A stretch of 64,000 nt of DNA from Kineobactrum sediminis (GTDB lineage Bacteria; Pseudomonadota; Gammaproteobacteria; Pseudomonadales; Halieaceae), in contig NZ_PKLZ01000003.1 in NCBI RefSeq assembly GCF_002868715.1, positions 62,001-126,000 on the forward strand, given 5' to 3'. The number at the start of each line of letters is the position of its first letter. Position 1 is the first letter of the stretch. The notes below the pieces were generated by a model. That model saw only the letters and a program-made list of their open reading frames with translations, did not search any database and was not told the origin of the DNA. Shown here in pieces: positions 27,855-38,200 of this stretch. Made by a program: the position numbers and the translations under genes.

Positions 27855-28789
27855 ATTGGGCGCAGGCAACAGCGGGTCCGGTGGCAGTGCTCCTGGGTGG
27901 GCGCTCCGCAGAGCGCGACATCTCTCTGCTCAGTGGCGCTACCGTGGTTACGGCACTGGAAAGCCTGGGTTGTGACGTGCGCCGTGTGGATCCGGCGACA
28001 CCCGGTTGGATAGCGCAGCTTGAAGGCGTCACCTTTGCATTTAACGCGCTGCACGGCCCCGGTGGTGAAGATGGCGTGATCCAGGGTGCCCTGGAGACCC
28101 TGCAAATACCGTATTCGGGCTCGGGAGTGCTGGGTTCGGCGCTGGCCATGGACAAGCAGCGCAGCAAACAGCTGTGGCAGGGAACCGGCATTGCGACCGC
28201 GGGATTTGCAGTGCTCACCGCCGATACCGACTGGGACGCGGTGATGACCCGTTTTGGCAAGGTGTTTGTCAAACCGGCCTGCGAAGGCTCCAGTGTCGGC
28301 ATGGCGCCCGCCAGCAACGCCGCCGAGCTGGAAGCCGCCTGGCGCGAGGCCGCGGTGTACGGCAATACCGTTCTGGCGGAACAGTTTATCGATGGCCCCG
28401 AATATACAGTGGCGATCCTGGGACAGGAGGCACTGCCCTCCATTCAGATGGAAACCGACCGCGCGTTTTATGACTACGAAGCCAAGTATTTATCGGACGA
28501 GACCCGTTACCACTGCCCGAGCGGCCTCGATGCGGCCTCCGAGGCCGAGGTGGCCGCGCTGGCGCTGGCGGCTTTCCGGGCACTGGATTGTGCGATCTGG
28601 GGCCGGGTTGACCTGATGCGTGATCGCGACGGACGCTTTTATGTACTGGAGGTGAACACGATTCCGGGGATGACCTCGCACAGCCTGGTGCCCATGGCGG
28701 CCGCTGCGGTGGGGCTGTCGATAGCCGCGCTGGTCCGGCGCATTGTCGAATTGAGCTGGGGAGGCGGACATCGTGGCGACGAGGCCTGA
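27851..28789 (+). CDS. ddlB: D-alanine-D-alanine ligase DdlB
   Basis: 312 aa ATP-grasp enzyme. Visible are [65 protein letters not shown] and the metal-binding [17 protein letters not shown] end. It makes the D-Ala-D-Ala used by MurF. Start overlaps murC (ATGA); the end overlaps ftsQ by 17 bases. Confidence 0.98.
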   Translation: MNWAQATAGPVAVLLGGRSAERDISLLSGATVVTALESLGCDVRRVDPATPGWIAQLEGVTFAFNALHGPGGEDGVIQGALETLQIPYSGSGVLGSALAMDKQRSKQLWQGTGIATAGFAVLTADTDWDAVMTRFGKVFVKPACEGSSVGMAPASNAAELEAAWREAAVYGNTVLAEQFIDGPEYTVAILGQEALPSIQMETDRAFYDYEAKYLSDETRYHCPSGLDAASEAEVAALALAAFRALDCAIWGRVDLMRDRDGRFYVLEVNTIPGMTSHSLVPMAAAAVGLSIAALVRRIVELSWGGGHRGDEA

Positions 28790-29597
28790 ATCCGTGCGTC
28801 GCCGCAATGCGGCTGCAGGCGCAACCCGGCGCAAGCCGGCGGCACCGGCCGCTACACGACTGCGCCCCGGCATGGCGGTGCTGGACGGCTGGGTCAACCG
28901 CTTGTTGATCCTGGTGGGCAGTGCGGTGGTCATCGCCGCGGGCTTGCAGGCCTGGTTCACCCTGCAGCAGATTCCGGTGGAGCAGATTACGGTAACCGGC
29001 AGCCTGCAGCGCACCCAGACCGAGCTCGTGCAGGAGATGGTGCAGCCGGCCCTGGTGGGCGGCTTCCTGGGCGCGGACCTGGGCGAAGTGCGCGACCAGC
29101 TGGAGGCCCTGCCGTGGATTTACCGTGCGTCGGTGCGCCGGCGCTGGCCCAACGCCCTGGAGATCCATGTGCTGGAGCAATTGCCTATCGCCCATTGGGG
29201 CGACAACGGTTTCCTGAATCACGAGGGCCAGGTTTTTCAAAGTGACAGTGTCCAGGCAGGGGAGGCGCTGCCGCGACTGCGGGGGCCGGAGGGCGCCGCC
29301 GGACAACTGATGGTCAGTTACCAGCAGCTGGGCGAGCTGCTGAAGCCGGTAAATCTGGCGGTGCTGGCGCTAACCCTCGATAAGCGTGGTCATTTGTCCG
29401 CGGTGCTTGAAGGCGGCATTGCCCTGGCGCTGGGTAATACCGATTTCGCCGAGCGGGTGCAGCGTTTTACCACGGTCTATGCCCGCGAACTGGCGGCACG
29501 CCCGGGCGAGGTGGAGCGGGTCGACCTGCGCTACGAGCGCGGCCTGGCGGTCGCTTTTCGGGAGCCGGTTGAACTGGCGGTGGTCGTCAATGAATAA
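28773..29597 (+). CDS. ftsQ: Cell division protein FtsQ
   Basis: 274 aa from GTG 28773 inside the end of ddlB, with GGAGG upstream. Basic cytoplasmic N-terminus, one TM helix (about 44-64), a POTRA domain starting at VEQITVTGSLQRTQTELVQ, then the beta domain ending VERVDLRYERGLAVAF. Scaffold of the FtsQLB complex. Found at its usual site between ddlB and ftsA. Confidence 0.96.
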   Translation: MATRPESVRRRNAAAGATRRKPAAPAATRLRPGMAVLDGWVNRLLILVGSAVVIAAGLQAWFTLQQIPVEQITVTGSLQRTQTELVQEMVQPALVGGFLGADLGEVRDQLEALPWIYRASVRRRWPNALEIHVLEQLPIAHWGDNGFLNHEGQVFQSDSVQAGEALPRLRGPEGAAGQLMVSYQQLGELLKPVNLAVLALTLDKRGHLSAVLEGGIALALGNTDFAERVQRFTTVYARELAARPGEVERVDLRYERGLAVAFREPVELAVVVNE

Positions 29598-29620
29598 GAC
29601 AGCTGGGGAGTGAAACTGCC

Positions 29621-30850
29621 ATGGGCAGCGGACAGGATAAAAGAATGATTGTAGGGCTGGACATCGGCACCTCCAAAGTTGTCGCCATTGTTGGTGAGCT
29701 GAGTGCGGAGGGGTCCATTGAGGTGATAGGCATTGGCTCCCACCCCTCCAAGGGTATGAAAAAGGGGGTGGTGATCAATATCGAATCCACCGTGCAGTCT
29801 ATCCAGCGCGCGGTGGAAGAGGCGGAGCTGATGGCGGGGTGCCAGATCCATTCGGTGTATGTGGGTATAGCCGGCAGTCATATTCGCAGCCTCAATTCCC
29901 ACGGCATTGTCGCGATTCGCGACCGCGAGGTATTTCCTGCCGATCTGGAGCGGGTGCTCGACGCCGCCCAGGCCGTGGCAATTCCGGCGGACCAGAAAAT
30001 TCTCCACATCCTCCCCCAGGAGTACGTGATTGATAACCAGGAAGGCATCAAGGAACCGCTGGGCATGTCCGGGGTGCGCCTGGAGGCCAAGGTGCATCTG
30101 GTGACCTGCGCGGTAAACGCCTCCCAGAATATTGAAAAGTGTATCCGCCGCTGTGGCCTGGAAGTGGAGGAAATCATCCTTGAGCAGCTGGCTTCAAGTT
30201 ATTCCGTGCTGACTGACGATGAGCGCGAACTGGGTGTGTGCCTGGTGGATATCGGCGGTGGCACAACCGATATCGCGATTTTCACCGACGGCTCCATTCG
30301 CCACACCGGGGTGATTCCCATCGCCGGCGACCAGGTTACCAACGATATCGCCATGGCGCTGCGCACACCCACCCAGTATGCGGAGGAGATCAAGATCAAG
30401 TATGCCTGCGCCCTGACCCAGCTCGCCGGCCCCGATGAAACCATCAAGGTGCCCAGTGTGGGTGACCGGCCGCCGCGGGACCTGTCGCGGCAGTCGCTGG
30501 CGGAGGTGGTGGAGCCTCGCTATGACGAGCTGTTCACCCTGGTACAGGCGGAACTGCGGCGCAGCGGTTACGAGGAGATGATCCCCGCCGGTGTCGTCCT
30601 TACCGGGGGCACCTCAAAGATGGAGGGTGTCGTGGAACTGGCCGAGGAAATATTTCATATGCCGGTGCGGGTAGGTTACCCGAACTCGGTAAAGGGGTTG
30701 AGCGATATCGTGCGCAACCCGATCTACGCCACGGGTGTCGGGCTGTTGCAGTACGGCGAGAAAAGCGCCGGTGAACGCAGCGCCAGGCGCCCGGGCGATA
30801 GTGACAGTGTGATAACGCGTTTCAGGAACTGGTTACAAAGTAACTTTTAA
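29621..30850 (+). CDS. ftsA: Cell division protein FtsA
   Basis: 409 aa actin-like ATPase. Phosphate-1 loop GLDIGTSKVVAIVGEL, the 1C domain region with the HILPQEYVIDNQEGIKEPLG block, phosphate-2 CLVDIGGGTTDIAIF and adenosine motif VVLTGGTSKMEGVVELAE. The C-terminal amphipathic helix (ITRFRNWLQSNF) is the membrane-targeting sequence. It tethers FtsZ to the membrane and signals to FtsQLB/FtsWI. Confidence 0.98.
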   Translation: MGSGQDKRMIVGLDIGTSKVVAIVGELSAEGSIEVIGIGSHPSKGMKKGVVINIESTVQSIQRAVEEAELMAGCQIHSVYVGIAGSHIRSLNSHGIVAIRDREVFPADLERVLDAAQAVAIPADQKILHILPQEYVIDNQEGIKEPLGMSGVRLEAKVHLVTCAVNASQNIEKCIRRCGLEVEEIILEQLASSYSVLTDDERELGVCLVDIGGGTTDIAIFTDGSIRHTGVIPIAGDQVTNDIAMALRTPTQYAEEIKIKYACALTQLAGPDETIKVPSVGDRPPRDLSRQSLAEVVEPRYDELFTLVQAELRRSGYEEMIPAGVVLTGGTSKMEGVVELAEEIFHMPVRVGYPNSVKGLSDIVRNPIYATGVGLLQYGEKSAGERSARRPGDSDSVITRFRNWLQSNF

Positions 30851-30910
30851 TTTTTTAGGCGGCAACCGTCGCGCCCCGGCGCGACACCAAACGGCAACGG
30901 GAGATATATT

Positions 30911-32074
30911 ATGTTTGAACTTATCGATAACGTACCACAGAGCGCAGTTATCAAAGTCATCGGTGTAGGCGGTGGCGGTGGTAATGCCGTAAAACACATG
31001 ATCGAAAACGCCGTGGAGGGGGTGGATTTCATCTGCGCCAATACCGACGCCCAGGCGCTGTCCGATATCAGTTCAAAAACAGTCCTGCAGCTCGGCGGTG
31101 ATATCACCAAGGGCCTGGGAGCCGGTGCCAACCCGGAAATCGGCCGCGCCGCGGCGCTGGAAGATCGCGAGCGTATTGCCGATGCGCTGCGCGGTGCCGA
31201 CATGGTATTCATTACCGCCGGCATGGGCGGCGGTACCGGTACCGGAGGCGCGCCGGTGGTGGCTGAAGTCGCTCGCGAAATGGGTATCCTGACCGTCGCG
31301 GTTGTGACCCGCCCGTTTGCTTTTGAAGGTAAGAAACGACTCGCGATCGCCCAGGAAGGGGTGCGTGAACTGCAGCAACACGTCGACTCTTTGATCACCA
31401 TTCCCAACGAAAAGTTGCTTGAAGTTCTCGGAAAAAGTACCAGTTTAATGGATGCCTTCAAGGAAGCGAATGATGTATTGTTGGGCGCAGTTCAGGGCAT
31501 AGCGGACCTGATAATCCGGCCCGGCATGATCAACGTCGATTTCGCGGATGTGCGCACCGTTATGTCCGAGATGGGTATGGCGATGATGGGTACCGGTCGG
31601 GCCAAGGGTGAAAACCGTGCCCGGGTAGCGGCTGAACGCGCCATCAACAGCCCGCTGCTGGACGATATCGATTTACGCGGTGCGCGCGGCATTCTGGTGA
31701 ACATTACCGCCGGCCTCGATTTGTCGCTGGGAGAATTCGCCGAAGTGGGCGACACCATTGAGGAATTTGCATCGGACGATGCAACGGTCGTGGTGGGAAC
31801 GGTGATCGATCCCAACATGACCGACGAGCTCAAGGTGACCGTGGTCGCTACCGGGCTCGGTGGCGAAGTGGCCAGGGCGACGCTGCAGGTGGTGGATGCA
31901 CCTGCCCGCACGGTGGACCCCGTGTCGGAGCCCAACTATAAGGACTTTGACCGGCCCCCGGCCATGCGCAGAGCGCGTCCGGCGGCAGGTGGCCAGGCAG
32001 CGGCTACGGCGGCTGAAGCTGGCGGCGAGGATTATTTTGATATCCCCGCGTTTTTGCGTCGCCAGGCAGACTAG
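30911..32074 (+). CDS. ftsZ: Cell division GTPase FtsZ
   Basis: 387 aa. GTP-binding loops GVGGGGGNAVKHM and MGGGTGTGGAPVVAEVA, the T7 loop with NVDFADVRTVMSEMGMAMMG, a short variable linker (about 318-372) and the C-terminal peptide YFDIPAFLRRQAD, which binds FtsA, ZipA and others. Preceded by GGGAGA at good spacing. Its 60-base gap after ftsA is the largest since mraZ, so an additional ftsZ promoter inside ftsQA is likely, as in relatives. Confidence 0.99.
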   Translation: MFELIDNVPQSAVIKVIGVGGGGGNAVKHMIENAVEGVDFICANTDAQALSDISSKTVLQLGGDITKGLGAGANPEIGRAAALEDRERIADALRGADMVFITAGMGGGTGTGGAPVVAEVAREMGILTVAVVTRPFAFEGKKRLAIAQEGVRELQQHVDSLITIPNEKLLEVLGKSTSLMDAFKEANDVLLGAVQGIADLIIRPGMINVDFADVRTVMSEMGMAMMGTGRAKGENRARVAAERAINSPLLDDIDLRGARGILVNITAGLDLSLGEFAEVGDTIEEFASDDATVVVGTVIDPNMTDELKVTVVATGLGGEVARATLQVVDAPARTVDPVSEPNYKDFDRPPAMRRARPAAGGQAAATAAEAGGEDYFDIPAFLRRQAD

Positions 32075-32100
32075 CACGGCAGTATCGGCTTACGGTCGAT

Positions 32101-32123
32101 GTGCCTTGCGCTTTGTAAGGCAC
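32101..32123 (+). other. Stem-loop between ftsZ and lpxC
   Basis: Perfect 7-bp stem GTGCCTT (32101-32107) / AAGGCAC (32117-32123) with a nine-base loop, ending 20 bases before the lpxC ATG. No T-run follows, so it is not a standard terminator; it may be an RNA processing or stability element. Confidence 0.45.
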
Positions 32124-32143
32124 AGAATATGGGTGGAAAGACT

Positions 32144-33061
32144 ATGATTCGACAACGGACTCTGCGCAATGCCATCAAGGCAACCGGTGTGGGTTTGCAC
32201 ACGGGTGAGAAAGTGTACCTTACCCTGAGCCCCGCGCCGGTGAATGCCGGTATTGTATTCCGTCGCGTGGATCTCGACCCGGTGGTTGAGATTCACGCCC
32301 GGGCTGAAAATGTTGGTGATACGACCCTGTCTACCACCCTGGTTGGCCATGGCGAAAAAGTATCGACCGTGGAGCACCTGCTGGCTGCGATGGCGGGACT
32401 GGGCATCGATAACGCCTTTATTGATGTCAGTGCCTCGGAAGTGCCGATCATGGATGGCAGTGCCGGGCCGTTCGTATTCCTTATCCAGTCCGCTGGTATC
32501 GAGGAACAGAACGCCGCCAAGAAGTTTATCCGTATCAAGCGCCCGGTCACGGTGGAAGACGGAGACAAAACCGCGAGCTTTCTCCCCTTCGACGGTTTCA
32601 AGGTCTCGTTTTCCATCGATTTTGATCACCCGGTGTTCCGCGAGCGCTCGCCCTATGCCGAAATCGACTTTTCCAGCACCTCCTTCGTCAAGGAAGTGAG
32701 CCGAGCTCGTACCTTCGGGTTCATGCATGAAATTGAGTACCTGCGTTCCAGGGGCCTGGCCCGTGGTGGCAGTGTCGATAACGCCATCGTGGTGGATGAA
32801 TACCGCATCCTCAACCAGGATGGCCTGCGTTACGACGACGAGTTCGTCAAGCACAAGATCCTCGACGCCATTGGCGACCTGTACCTGCTGGGACACAGTG
32901 TCATTGGCGAGTACCGTGCCCACAAGTCCGGCCACGCACTGAATAACGCGTCACTGCGGGCGCTCATGGCGCAGCCGGACGCCTGGGAAATGGTGACCTT
33001 CGACGACGAGGCCACCGCACCGATTTCCTACTCCCTGAACCCGGTTCCCGCCGCCGTCTGA
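32144..33061 (+). CDS. lpxC: UDP-3-O-acyl-N-acetylglucosamine deacetylase LpxC
   Basis: 305 aa from ATG 32144 ([11 protein letters not shown]), with GGAAAG upstream. Zinc-site residues are present in [17 protein letters not shown] and in the [15 protein letters not shown] and HKSGHALNN segments. It catalyses the committed step of lipid A synthesis. E. coli LpxC is controlled by FtsH through a C-terminal degron ending in small hydrophobic residues; this protein ends NPVPAAV, of similar character, but regulation here is unproven. Confidence 0.98.
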   Translation: MIRQRTLRNAIKATGVGLHTGEKVYLTLSPAPVNAGIVFRRVDLDPVVEIHARAENVGDTTLSTTLVGHGEKVSTVEHLLAAMAGLGIDNAFIDVSASEVPIMDGSAGPFVFLIQSAGIEEQNAAKKFIRIKRPVTVEDGDKTASFLPFDGFKVSFSIDFDHPVFRERSPYAEIDFSSTSFVKEVSRARTFGFMHEIEYLRSRGLARGGSVDNAIVVDEYRILNQDGLRYDDEFVKHKILDAIGDLYLLGHSVIGEYRAHKSGHALNNASLRALMAQPDAWEMVTFDDEATAPISYSLNPVPAAV

Positions 33062-33070
33062 GACGGCAAC

Positions 33071-33111
33071 AGGGCCTTTCCGTGCGCGATAATGGCGCAT
33101 TCGGGGGCCCT
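33071..33111 (+). other. Strong stem-loop after lpxC
   Basis: Outer stem AGGGCC (33071-33076) / GGCCCT (33106-33111), middle CCG/CGG and inner TGCGC (33083-33087) / GCGCA (33095-33099): 14 pairs in total. Only TTGCAACC follows, not a T-run. It could be a weak terminator or a stability element at the end of the dcw-lpxC transcript. Confidence 0.45.
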
Positions 33112-33199
33112 TGCAACCTGTGCCAAACACCAATCGGAAGTGGTAAAGCCGCCCCGAACGTGGCATAGTCCCGCTATTCTCCGTTGCAGTCGGTTGCAA

Positions 33200-34129
33200 A
33201 TGAAGGTCATTCTGATACACCGAAAACACGGTGGCTCCCGCTCTATAGAGTTGGGTCGCTGGTCCCGCGCGCTGCTGTCGCTGTGTTGTCTCGGCCTGCC
33301 GCTGGGGATGATTGCGCTCGGCTTTGTTGCAGGCCAGGAGAGCCAGGCCCGCGATGTGCGCGACAATTCCCTGGATTCGCTGCAGGACGCGCTGGCTACC
33401 CAGTCCACTGAACTGGAAGGGCTGCGGCTGGATGCAGAGCGCAAACTGCAGGCCATGACCATGGGCCTGGCGGAACTGCAGGCCCGGCTTACACGCCTCG
33501 ACGCCCTGGGCGAACACCTCACTGCAATGGCCAACCTGGAAGACGGCGAGTTTGATTTCACCCAGCCGCCCGGCATGGGTGGCCCCCTCGGCGGCGAGTT
33601 CAATGTCGAGTACCTGGCACCCGACCTCACCGGGGAACTGCAGATCTTCGCCCAACGCCTGGATCAACGCGAACAGCAGCTGGAAATCCTTGAGTCACTG
33701 CTCACCCACCGCAAGCTGGATGACCAGGTGTGGCTGTCCGGACGTCCGGTGGAGAAAGGCTGGCTGTCCTCACGCTACGGTCCCCGTACCGATCCCTTTT
33801 CGGGTCGCCCCGCGATCCATGACGGCATCGACTTTGCGGGCAAGGCCGGCTCCAATATCATCGCCGTGGCCGGTGGTGTAGTAACCTGGACGGGTACCCG
33901 GTCCGGTTATGGCAAAATGGTGGAAGTGTCCCACGGTGATGGCCTGGTAACCCGTTATGCCCATAACGAGCAGAACCTGGTAGACGCGGGCGACCTGGTA
34001 CGCAAGGGCGAGGCAATCGCCCTGATGGGCTCCAGTGGCCGGTCCACCGGTGCCCATGTACACTTTGAAGTATTCAAGCACGGCCGTGCCGTGGACCCCT
34101 CCAGCTACGTGCACCGCACCCGACGCTGA
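33200..34129 (+). CDS. M23 (LytM-type) peptidase, periplasmic
   Basis: 309 aa from ATG 33200. N-terminal TM or signal anchor (about 23-45, LLSLCCLGLPLGMIALGFVA), a coiled coil (about 55-125), then an M23 domain with the zinc motifs HDGIDFAG (H..D) and HVHFE. The catalytic residues look intact, so it could be an active endopeptidase and not an EnvC/NlpD-like activator. P. aeruginosa has a similar M23 gene between lpxC and secA. Role in septal peptidoglycan turnover is inferred from context. Confidence 0.88.
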   Translation: MKVILIHRKHGGSRSIELGRWSRALLSLCCLGLPLGMIALGFVAGQESQARDVRDNSLDSLQDALATQSTELEGLRLDAERKLQAMTMGLAELQARLTRLDALGEHLTAMANLEDGEFDFTQPPGMGGPLGGEFNVEYLAPDLTGELQIFAQRLDQREQQLEILESLLTHRKLDDQVWLSGRPVEKGWLSSRYGPRTDPFSGRPAIHDGIDFAGKAGSNIIAVAGGVVTWTGTRSGYGKMVEVSHGDGLVTRYAHNEQNLVDAGDLVRKGEAIALMGSSGRSTGAHVHFEVFKHGRAVDPSSYVHRTRR

Positions 34130-34157
34130 ACCCGTAGTCTATCCTCGAACATAGCCA

Positions 34158-34184
34158 CGCCATCTGCGTTTTTCACAGATGGTG
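34158..34184 (+). other. Hairpin in the secA leader
   Basis: CCATCTG (34160-34166) pairs with CAGATGG (34176-34182), extendable by two pairs, 28 bases before the secA ATG. The loop is T-rich and no T-run follows the stem. No secM-like upstream ORF is present, so any SecA feedback control would have to use something else. Function unknown. Confidence 0.4.
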
Positions 34185-34211
34185 CCCAACCGTACAACAC
34201 AGTGACAAATC

Positions 34212-36941
34212 ATGATTACGACCGCGATGAAGAAAATTTTCGGCACCCGCAATGACCGGGAGCTGAAGCGTATTGGCAAGGTGGTCAAACAGATTAACGC
34301 GCTGACCGACGCCACCAGGGACCTGGACGATGCCGCACTGGCCGCCAAGAGCGCCGAGTTTCGGGAGCGCCTGCAGGCGGGCGAGACCCTGGACCAGATT
34401 CTGCCGGAAGCGTTTGCCGTAGCCCGGGAAGCCAGCGAACGGGTACTGGGCTTGCGCCACTTTGATGTCCAGCTGATCGGTGGCCTGGCCCTGCACGAGG
34501 GCAAGATCGCGGAGATGCGCACCGGCGAGGGCAAGACCCTGGTGGCCACACTGCCGGCGTATCTCAATTCCCTGTCGGGGAACAGCGTGCACCTGATCAC
34601 GGTGAATGACTACCTGGCCAGTCGCGACGCCAGCTGGATGGGCCCGCTGTACCGCTTCCTGGGCGCATCAGTAGGTGTGGTCAGGTCCGGCCAGAGCCAG
34701 GAGGAGAAGCGCGAGGCGTACAGCGCCGACATCATCTACGGCACCAACAATGAGTTCGGCTTCGATTACCTGCGCGACAACATGGCCTTCAGTATTGAAG
34801 ACCGTATGCAGCGCGACCTCAGCTTTGCGATTGTCGATGAGGTGGATTCCATCCTGATTGACGAAGCCCGCACGCCACTGGTCATTTCTGGCGCCTCCGA
34901 AGACAGCTCAGTGCTGTATAAAAGTATCAACAAGCTGATTCCGTCCCTGCGCCCCGATACCGAGGGCGAAAGCGGCCATTTCACGGTGGATGAAAAGCAG
35001 CGCCAGATAGAGCTGACCGAGGAGGGCCACGAGTTTGTCGAGGGCCTGCTGGTCGAGGAGGGCCTGTTGGAAGAGGGCGACAGCCTGTACGCCGCATCCA
35101 ATCTCAACCTGCTGCACCACGTCTACTCGGCACTGCGCGCCCATGTGCTGTTCAACCGAGATGTGGAATACATCATCCAGGATAACCAGGTGGTGCTGAT
35201 CGACGAGCACACCGGGCGCACCATGGCGGGCAGGCGCCTGTCCGAGGGTTTGCACCAGGCGATTGAGGCCAAGGAGGGGGTCAATATCCAGAGCGAGAGC
35301 CAGACCCTGGCCTCCACCACCTTCCAGAACTACTTCCGGATTTACGACAAGCTGGCCGGCATGACCGGTACCGCCGATACCGAGGCCTTCGAATTCCGCC
35401 AGATTTACGGGCTTGAAGTTCTGGCAATTCCCACCAACAAGCCGGCCCGGCGCAAGGACCTCAATGACCTGGTGTACCTGACCCGGGAAGAAAAGTTCGA
35501 GGCGATCCTGGAGGACGTCAAGTCCTGCATGAACAGCGGCGCGCCGGTGCTGGTGGGCACGGCGTCGGTGGAGACCTCGGAGGAAGTGTCCGAGCGGTTC
35601 CGCAAGGCGAACATTGAACACAAGGTACTGAACGCCAAGTACCACGCCCAGGAAGCGGATATTATCGCCCAGGCCGGACGGCCGGGCATGGTGACTATTG
35701 CCACCAACATGGCGGGCCGCGGTACCGATATCGTGCTCGGGGGTAACCTGGACGCCGAGCTGGCGGCGGCGGGCGATATCAGTGATGAGAAGCGCGCTGA
35801 GCTCACCGAGGCCTGGCGCGAGCGCCACGAGCAGGTCGTGGTGGCGGGTGGCCTGCACATTCTCGGCACCGAGCGTCACGAGTCCCGGCGTATTGATAAC
35901 CAGTTGCGTGGCCGGGCCGGGCGCCAGGGTGACCCGGGCGTATCCCGTTTCTACCTGTCGCTGGAAGATAACCTGATGCGCATCTTTGCCTCGGAGCGGG
36001 TCAAGAGCTTCATGCAGGCACTGGGTATGGAAAAGGGTGAGGCCATTGAGCACCGCATGGTCACCAACGCCATTGAAAAAGCGCAGCGCAAGGTGGAGGG
36101 CCGTAACTTTGATATCCGCAAGCAGCTGCTGGAATACGACGACGTAGCCAACGACCAGCGCCAGATCGTGTACCAGAAGCGCAATGAGCTGCTCGGGGAA
36201 GCGGACATTCTCGACACCATCAATGCCATTCGCGAGGACGTGGTCAACGACGCGATCTCCAGCTACATCCCGCCCCAGAGCCTCCCGGAACAGTGGGACG
36301 TGCCCGGCCTGGAGCGCCAGCTGGAAGCCGAGTTCGCCATCACCCTGCCAGTACAGCAATGGCTGGATGAGGATGACAAACTGTACGAGGAGAGCCTGCG
36401 CGAGCGTATTGTCGAGGCGGTACAGGCGGCCTACGATGCCAAGTGTGAAGACGTTGGCCCACCCATGCGCAAGATTGAGAAGCAAATCATGCTGCAGGTG
36501 CTGGATAACCTGTGGAAAGACCACCTGGCGACCATGGATCACCTGCGCCAGGGCATCCATTTGCGCGCCTATGCCCAGAAAAACCCCAAGCAGGAATACA
36601 AGCGCGAGTCCTTCGCCCTGTTTGAGCAGTTACTGAATAACCTGAAGTACGAGGTGATCAAGTTTCTCAGCCACGTACAGATCCAGCGCCAGGACGAGGC
36701 CGCACTGATGGAGGCACGGCGCCGGGAAGCGGCGGAGCGGGAAAAACTGGCCTTCCAGCACGCTGCCGTCTCCGCCATGGCTGACGAGGCCCTGGCCGAA
36801 GCGATGCCGGCAACGCCCAGGCAGCCGCTGCCGGAGCCGCCCCAGACCTTCACCCGCGAGCAGCCCAAGGTGGGGCGCAATGAGCCCTGCCCCTGTGGCA
36901 GTGGCAAGAAATACAAGCATTGCCACGGCGAGTTGGCCTAG
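34212..36941 (+). CDS. secA: Preprotein translocase ATPase SecA
   Basis: 909 aa, full length. P-loop [21 protein letters not shown]-like [17 protein letters not shown], the preprotein crosslinking domain, NBD2 with [17 protein letters not shown] and [13 protein letters not shown], and the C-terminal zinc-binding tail [18 protein letters not shown] that contacts SecB and lipids. Drives protein export through SecYEG. Alternative start at the second Met ([10 protein letters not shown], 34227). Confidence 0.99.
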   Translation: MITTAMKKIFGTRNDRELKRIGKVVKQINALTDATRDLDDAALAAKSAEFRERLQAGETLDQILPEAFAVAREASERVLGLRHFDVQLIGGLALHEGKIAEMRTGEGKTLVATLPAYLNSLSGNSVHLITVNDYLASRDASWMGPLYRFLGASVGVVRSGQSQEEKREAYSADIIYGTNNEFGFDYLRDNMAFSIEDRMQRDLSFAIVDEVDSILIDEARTPLVISGASEDSSVLYKSINKLIPSLRPDTEGESGHFTVDEKQRQIELTEEGHEFVEGLLVEEGLLEEGDSLYAASNLNLLHHVYSALRAHVLFNRDVEYIIQDNQVVLIDEHTGRTMAGRRLSEGLHQAIEAKEGVNIQSESQTLASTTFQNYFRIYDKLAGMTGTADTEAFEFRQIYGLEVLAIPTNKPARRKDLNDLVYLTREEKFEAILEDVKSCMNSGAPVLVGTASVETSEEVSERFRKANIEHKVLNAKYHAQEADIIAQAGRPGMVTIATNMAGRGTDIVLGGNLDAELAAAGDISDEKRAELTEAWRERHEQVVVAGGLHILGTERHESRRIDNQLRGRAGRQGDPGVSRFYLSLEDNLMRIFASERVKSFMQALGMEKGEAIEHRMVTNAIEKAQRKVEGRNFDIRKQLLEYDDVANDQRQIVYQKRNELLGEADILDTINAIREDVVNDAISSYIPPQSLPEQWDVPGLERQLEAEFAITLPVQQWLDEDDKLYEESLRERIVEAVQAAYDAKCEDVGPPMRKIEKQIMLQVLDNLWKDHLATMDHLRQGIHLRAYAQKNPKQEYKRESFALFEQLLNNLKYEVIKFLSHVQIQRQDEAALMEARRREAAEREKLAFQHAAVSAMADEALAEAMPATPRQPLPEPPQTFTREQPKVGRNEPCPCGSGKKYKHCHGELA

Positions 36942-36973
36942 CGGCCTGCCATAACAACAGGAGATACACCACG

Positions 36974-38200
36974 ATGGCAGTAGGTAACGGTGCACTGGCA
37001 GCCCTGCTGCCGGTGCCGGGGGTGCGGCTGGCGACCGTGTCCGCTGGTATTAAAAAGCCCGGGCGCAAGGACCTGGTGTTAATGGAGCTGGCTCCCGGCA
37101 GCCACTGTGTCGGTGTGTTCACCCGCAATGCCTTCTGCGCGGCACCGGTTATTGTGGCGCGCGAACATCTCGCGGACTGTTCCGGCCGGCCCGCCTACCT
37201 GCTGGTGAATACCGGCAATGCCAATGCCGGTACCGGCGCGCCGGGGTTGGCGGATGCGCGCCGCTGCAGCGCGGCTCTGGCGGAACTTACCGGTGTTGAG
37301 GCGGAGTCTGTGTTGCCCTTTTCCACCGGGGTGATCGGCGAGCCGTTGCCGGTGCAAAAGATTATCGAGGCGCTCCCCAATGCCCTCACCGACCTGCAGG
37401 CCGATGGCTGGCTGGCGGCGGCGAGCGGCATTATGACCACCGATACCCGCCCCAAGGCTCACTCGCTGAGTTTCCACTGTGAAGGGCGCGACTACGTCAT
37501 TACCGGTATGGCCAAGGGCGCGGGGATGATTCGCCCCAACATGGCCACCATGCTTGCTTACCTGGCCACCGATGTCGCTGTGAGTACGCCGCTGTTGCAG
37601 GCCTTGCTGTCGGAGGCTGCCGAGCTGTCATTCAACCGTATTACCATTGATGGCGATACCTCCACCAATGACGCCTGTGTACTGGTTGCCACCGGTGCCG
37701 CGGGCAACGACCCGGTAACTGGTGCCGGGGGCGCACTGTATAACGCGCTGCGCGAAGCGCTGCAGGCGCTGTGTGTCGAGCTGGCCCAGGGCCTGGTGCG
37801 CGATGGCGAAGGTGCCAGCAAGTTTGTCACCGTGCAGGTGAATGGCGGGCGCAACGAGCAGGAGTGCCTGGATGTGGCCTTCACCATTGCCCACTCGCCA
37901 CTGGTGAAAACCGCACTGTTTGCCTCCGACCCCAATTGGGGCCGCTTGTTGGCGGCGATCGGTCGCGCCGGCCTGCCGGAGCTGGATGTCAGGCTGGTAG
38001 GGGTGTACCTGAACGACGTGCTGATTGCCGAGCATGGCTGCCGCGCCGCCAGTTACAGGGAGGAGCAGGGGGTGGCGGCGATGGCGCCCGAAGAAATCGT
38101 TATCCGCATTGAACTGCAGCGCGGGGCGCAACAGGCCACCGTGTGGACGACGGATTTCTCCTATGATTATGTTCGCATCAATGCCGAGTACCGTACCTGA
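36974..38200 (+). CDS. argJ: Bifunctional glutamate N-acetyltransferase / ornithine acetyltransferase ArgJ
   Basis: 408 aa from ATG 36974, with AGGAG upstream (the frame stays open back into secA). The self-cleavage site is in GMIRPNMATMLAYLATD: Thr192 would be the new N-terminus and nucleophile of the beta chain. ArgJ recycles the acetyl group from N-acetylornithine to glutamate in arginine synthesis. The TSTNDACVLVATG block is typical. secA-argJ order is as in P. aeruginosa. Confidence 0.98.
   Translation: MAVGNGALAALLPVPGVRLATVSAGIKKPGRKDLVLMELAPGSHCVGVFTRNAFCAAPVIVAREHLADCSGRPAYLLVNTGNANAGTGAPGLADARRCSAALAELTGVEAESVLPFSTGVIGEPLPVQKIIEALPNALTDLQADGWLAAASGIMTTDTRPKAHSLSFHCEGRDYVITGMAKGAGMIRPNMATMLAYLATDVAVSTPLLQALLSEAAELSFNRITIDGDTSTNDACVLVATGAAGNDPVTGAGGALYNALREALQALCVELAQGLVRDGEGASKFVTVQVNGGRNEQECLDVAFTIAHSPLVKTALFASDPNWGRLLAAIGRAGLPELDVRLVGVYLNDVLIAEHGCRAASYREEQGVAAMAPEEIVIRIELQRGAQQATVWTTDFSYDYVRINAEYRT

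Noticed and set aside
26289-27869. Long open frame (526 codons) on the minus strand opposite murC
   Set aside because: Shadow of murC in GC-rich DNA: no family motif, His/Gln/Gly-rich composition, no ribosome site.
33092-33199. 36-codon upstream extension of the M23 peptidase
   Set aside because: The extra residues are not hydrophobic or conserved and come before a basic-then-TM N-terminus that begins naturally at ATG 33200.
34130-34211. Possible secM-like arrest peptide gene before secA
   Set aside because: The gap is only 82 bases and has no start codon with a ribosome site and arrest motif.
34908-36560. 550-codon open frame on the minus strand opposite secA
   Set aside because: Antisense shadow of a conserved gene; composition and lack of motifs are not protein-like.
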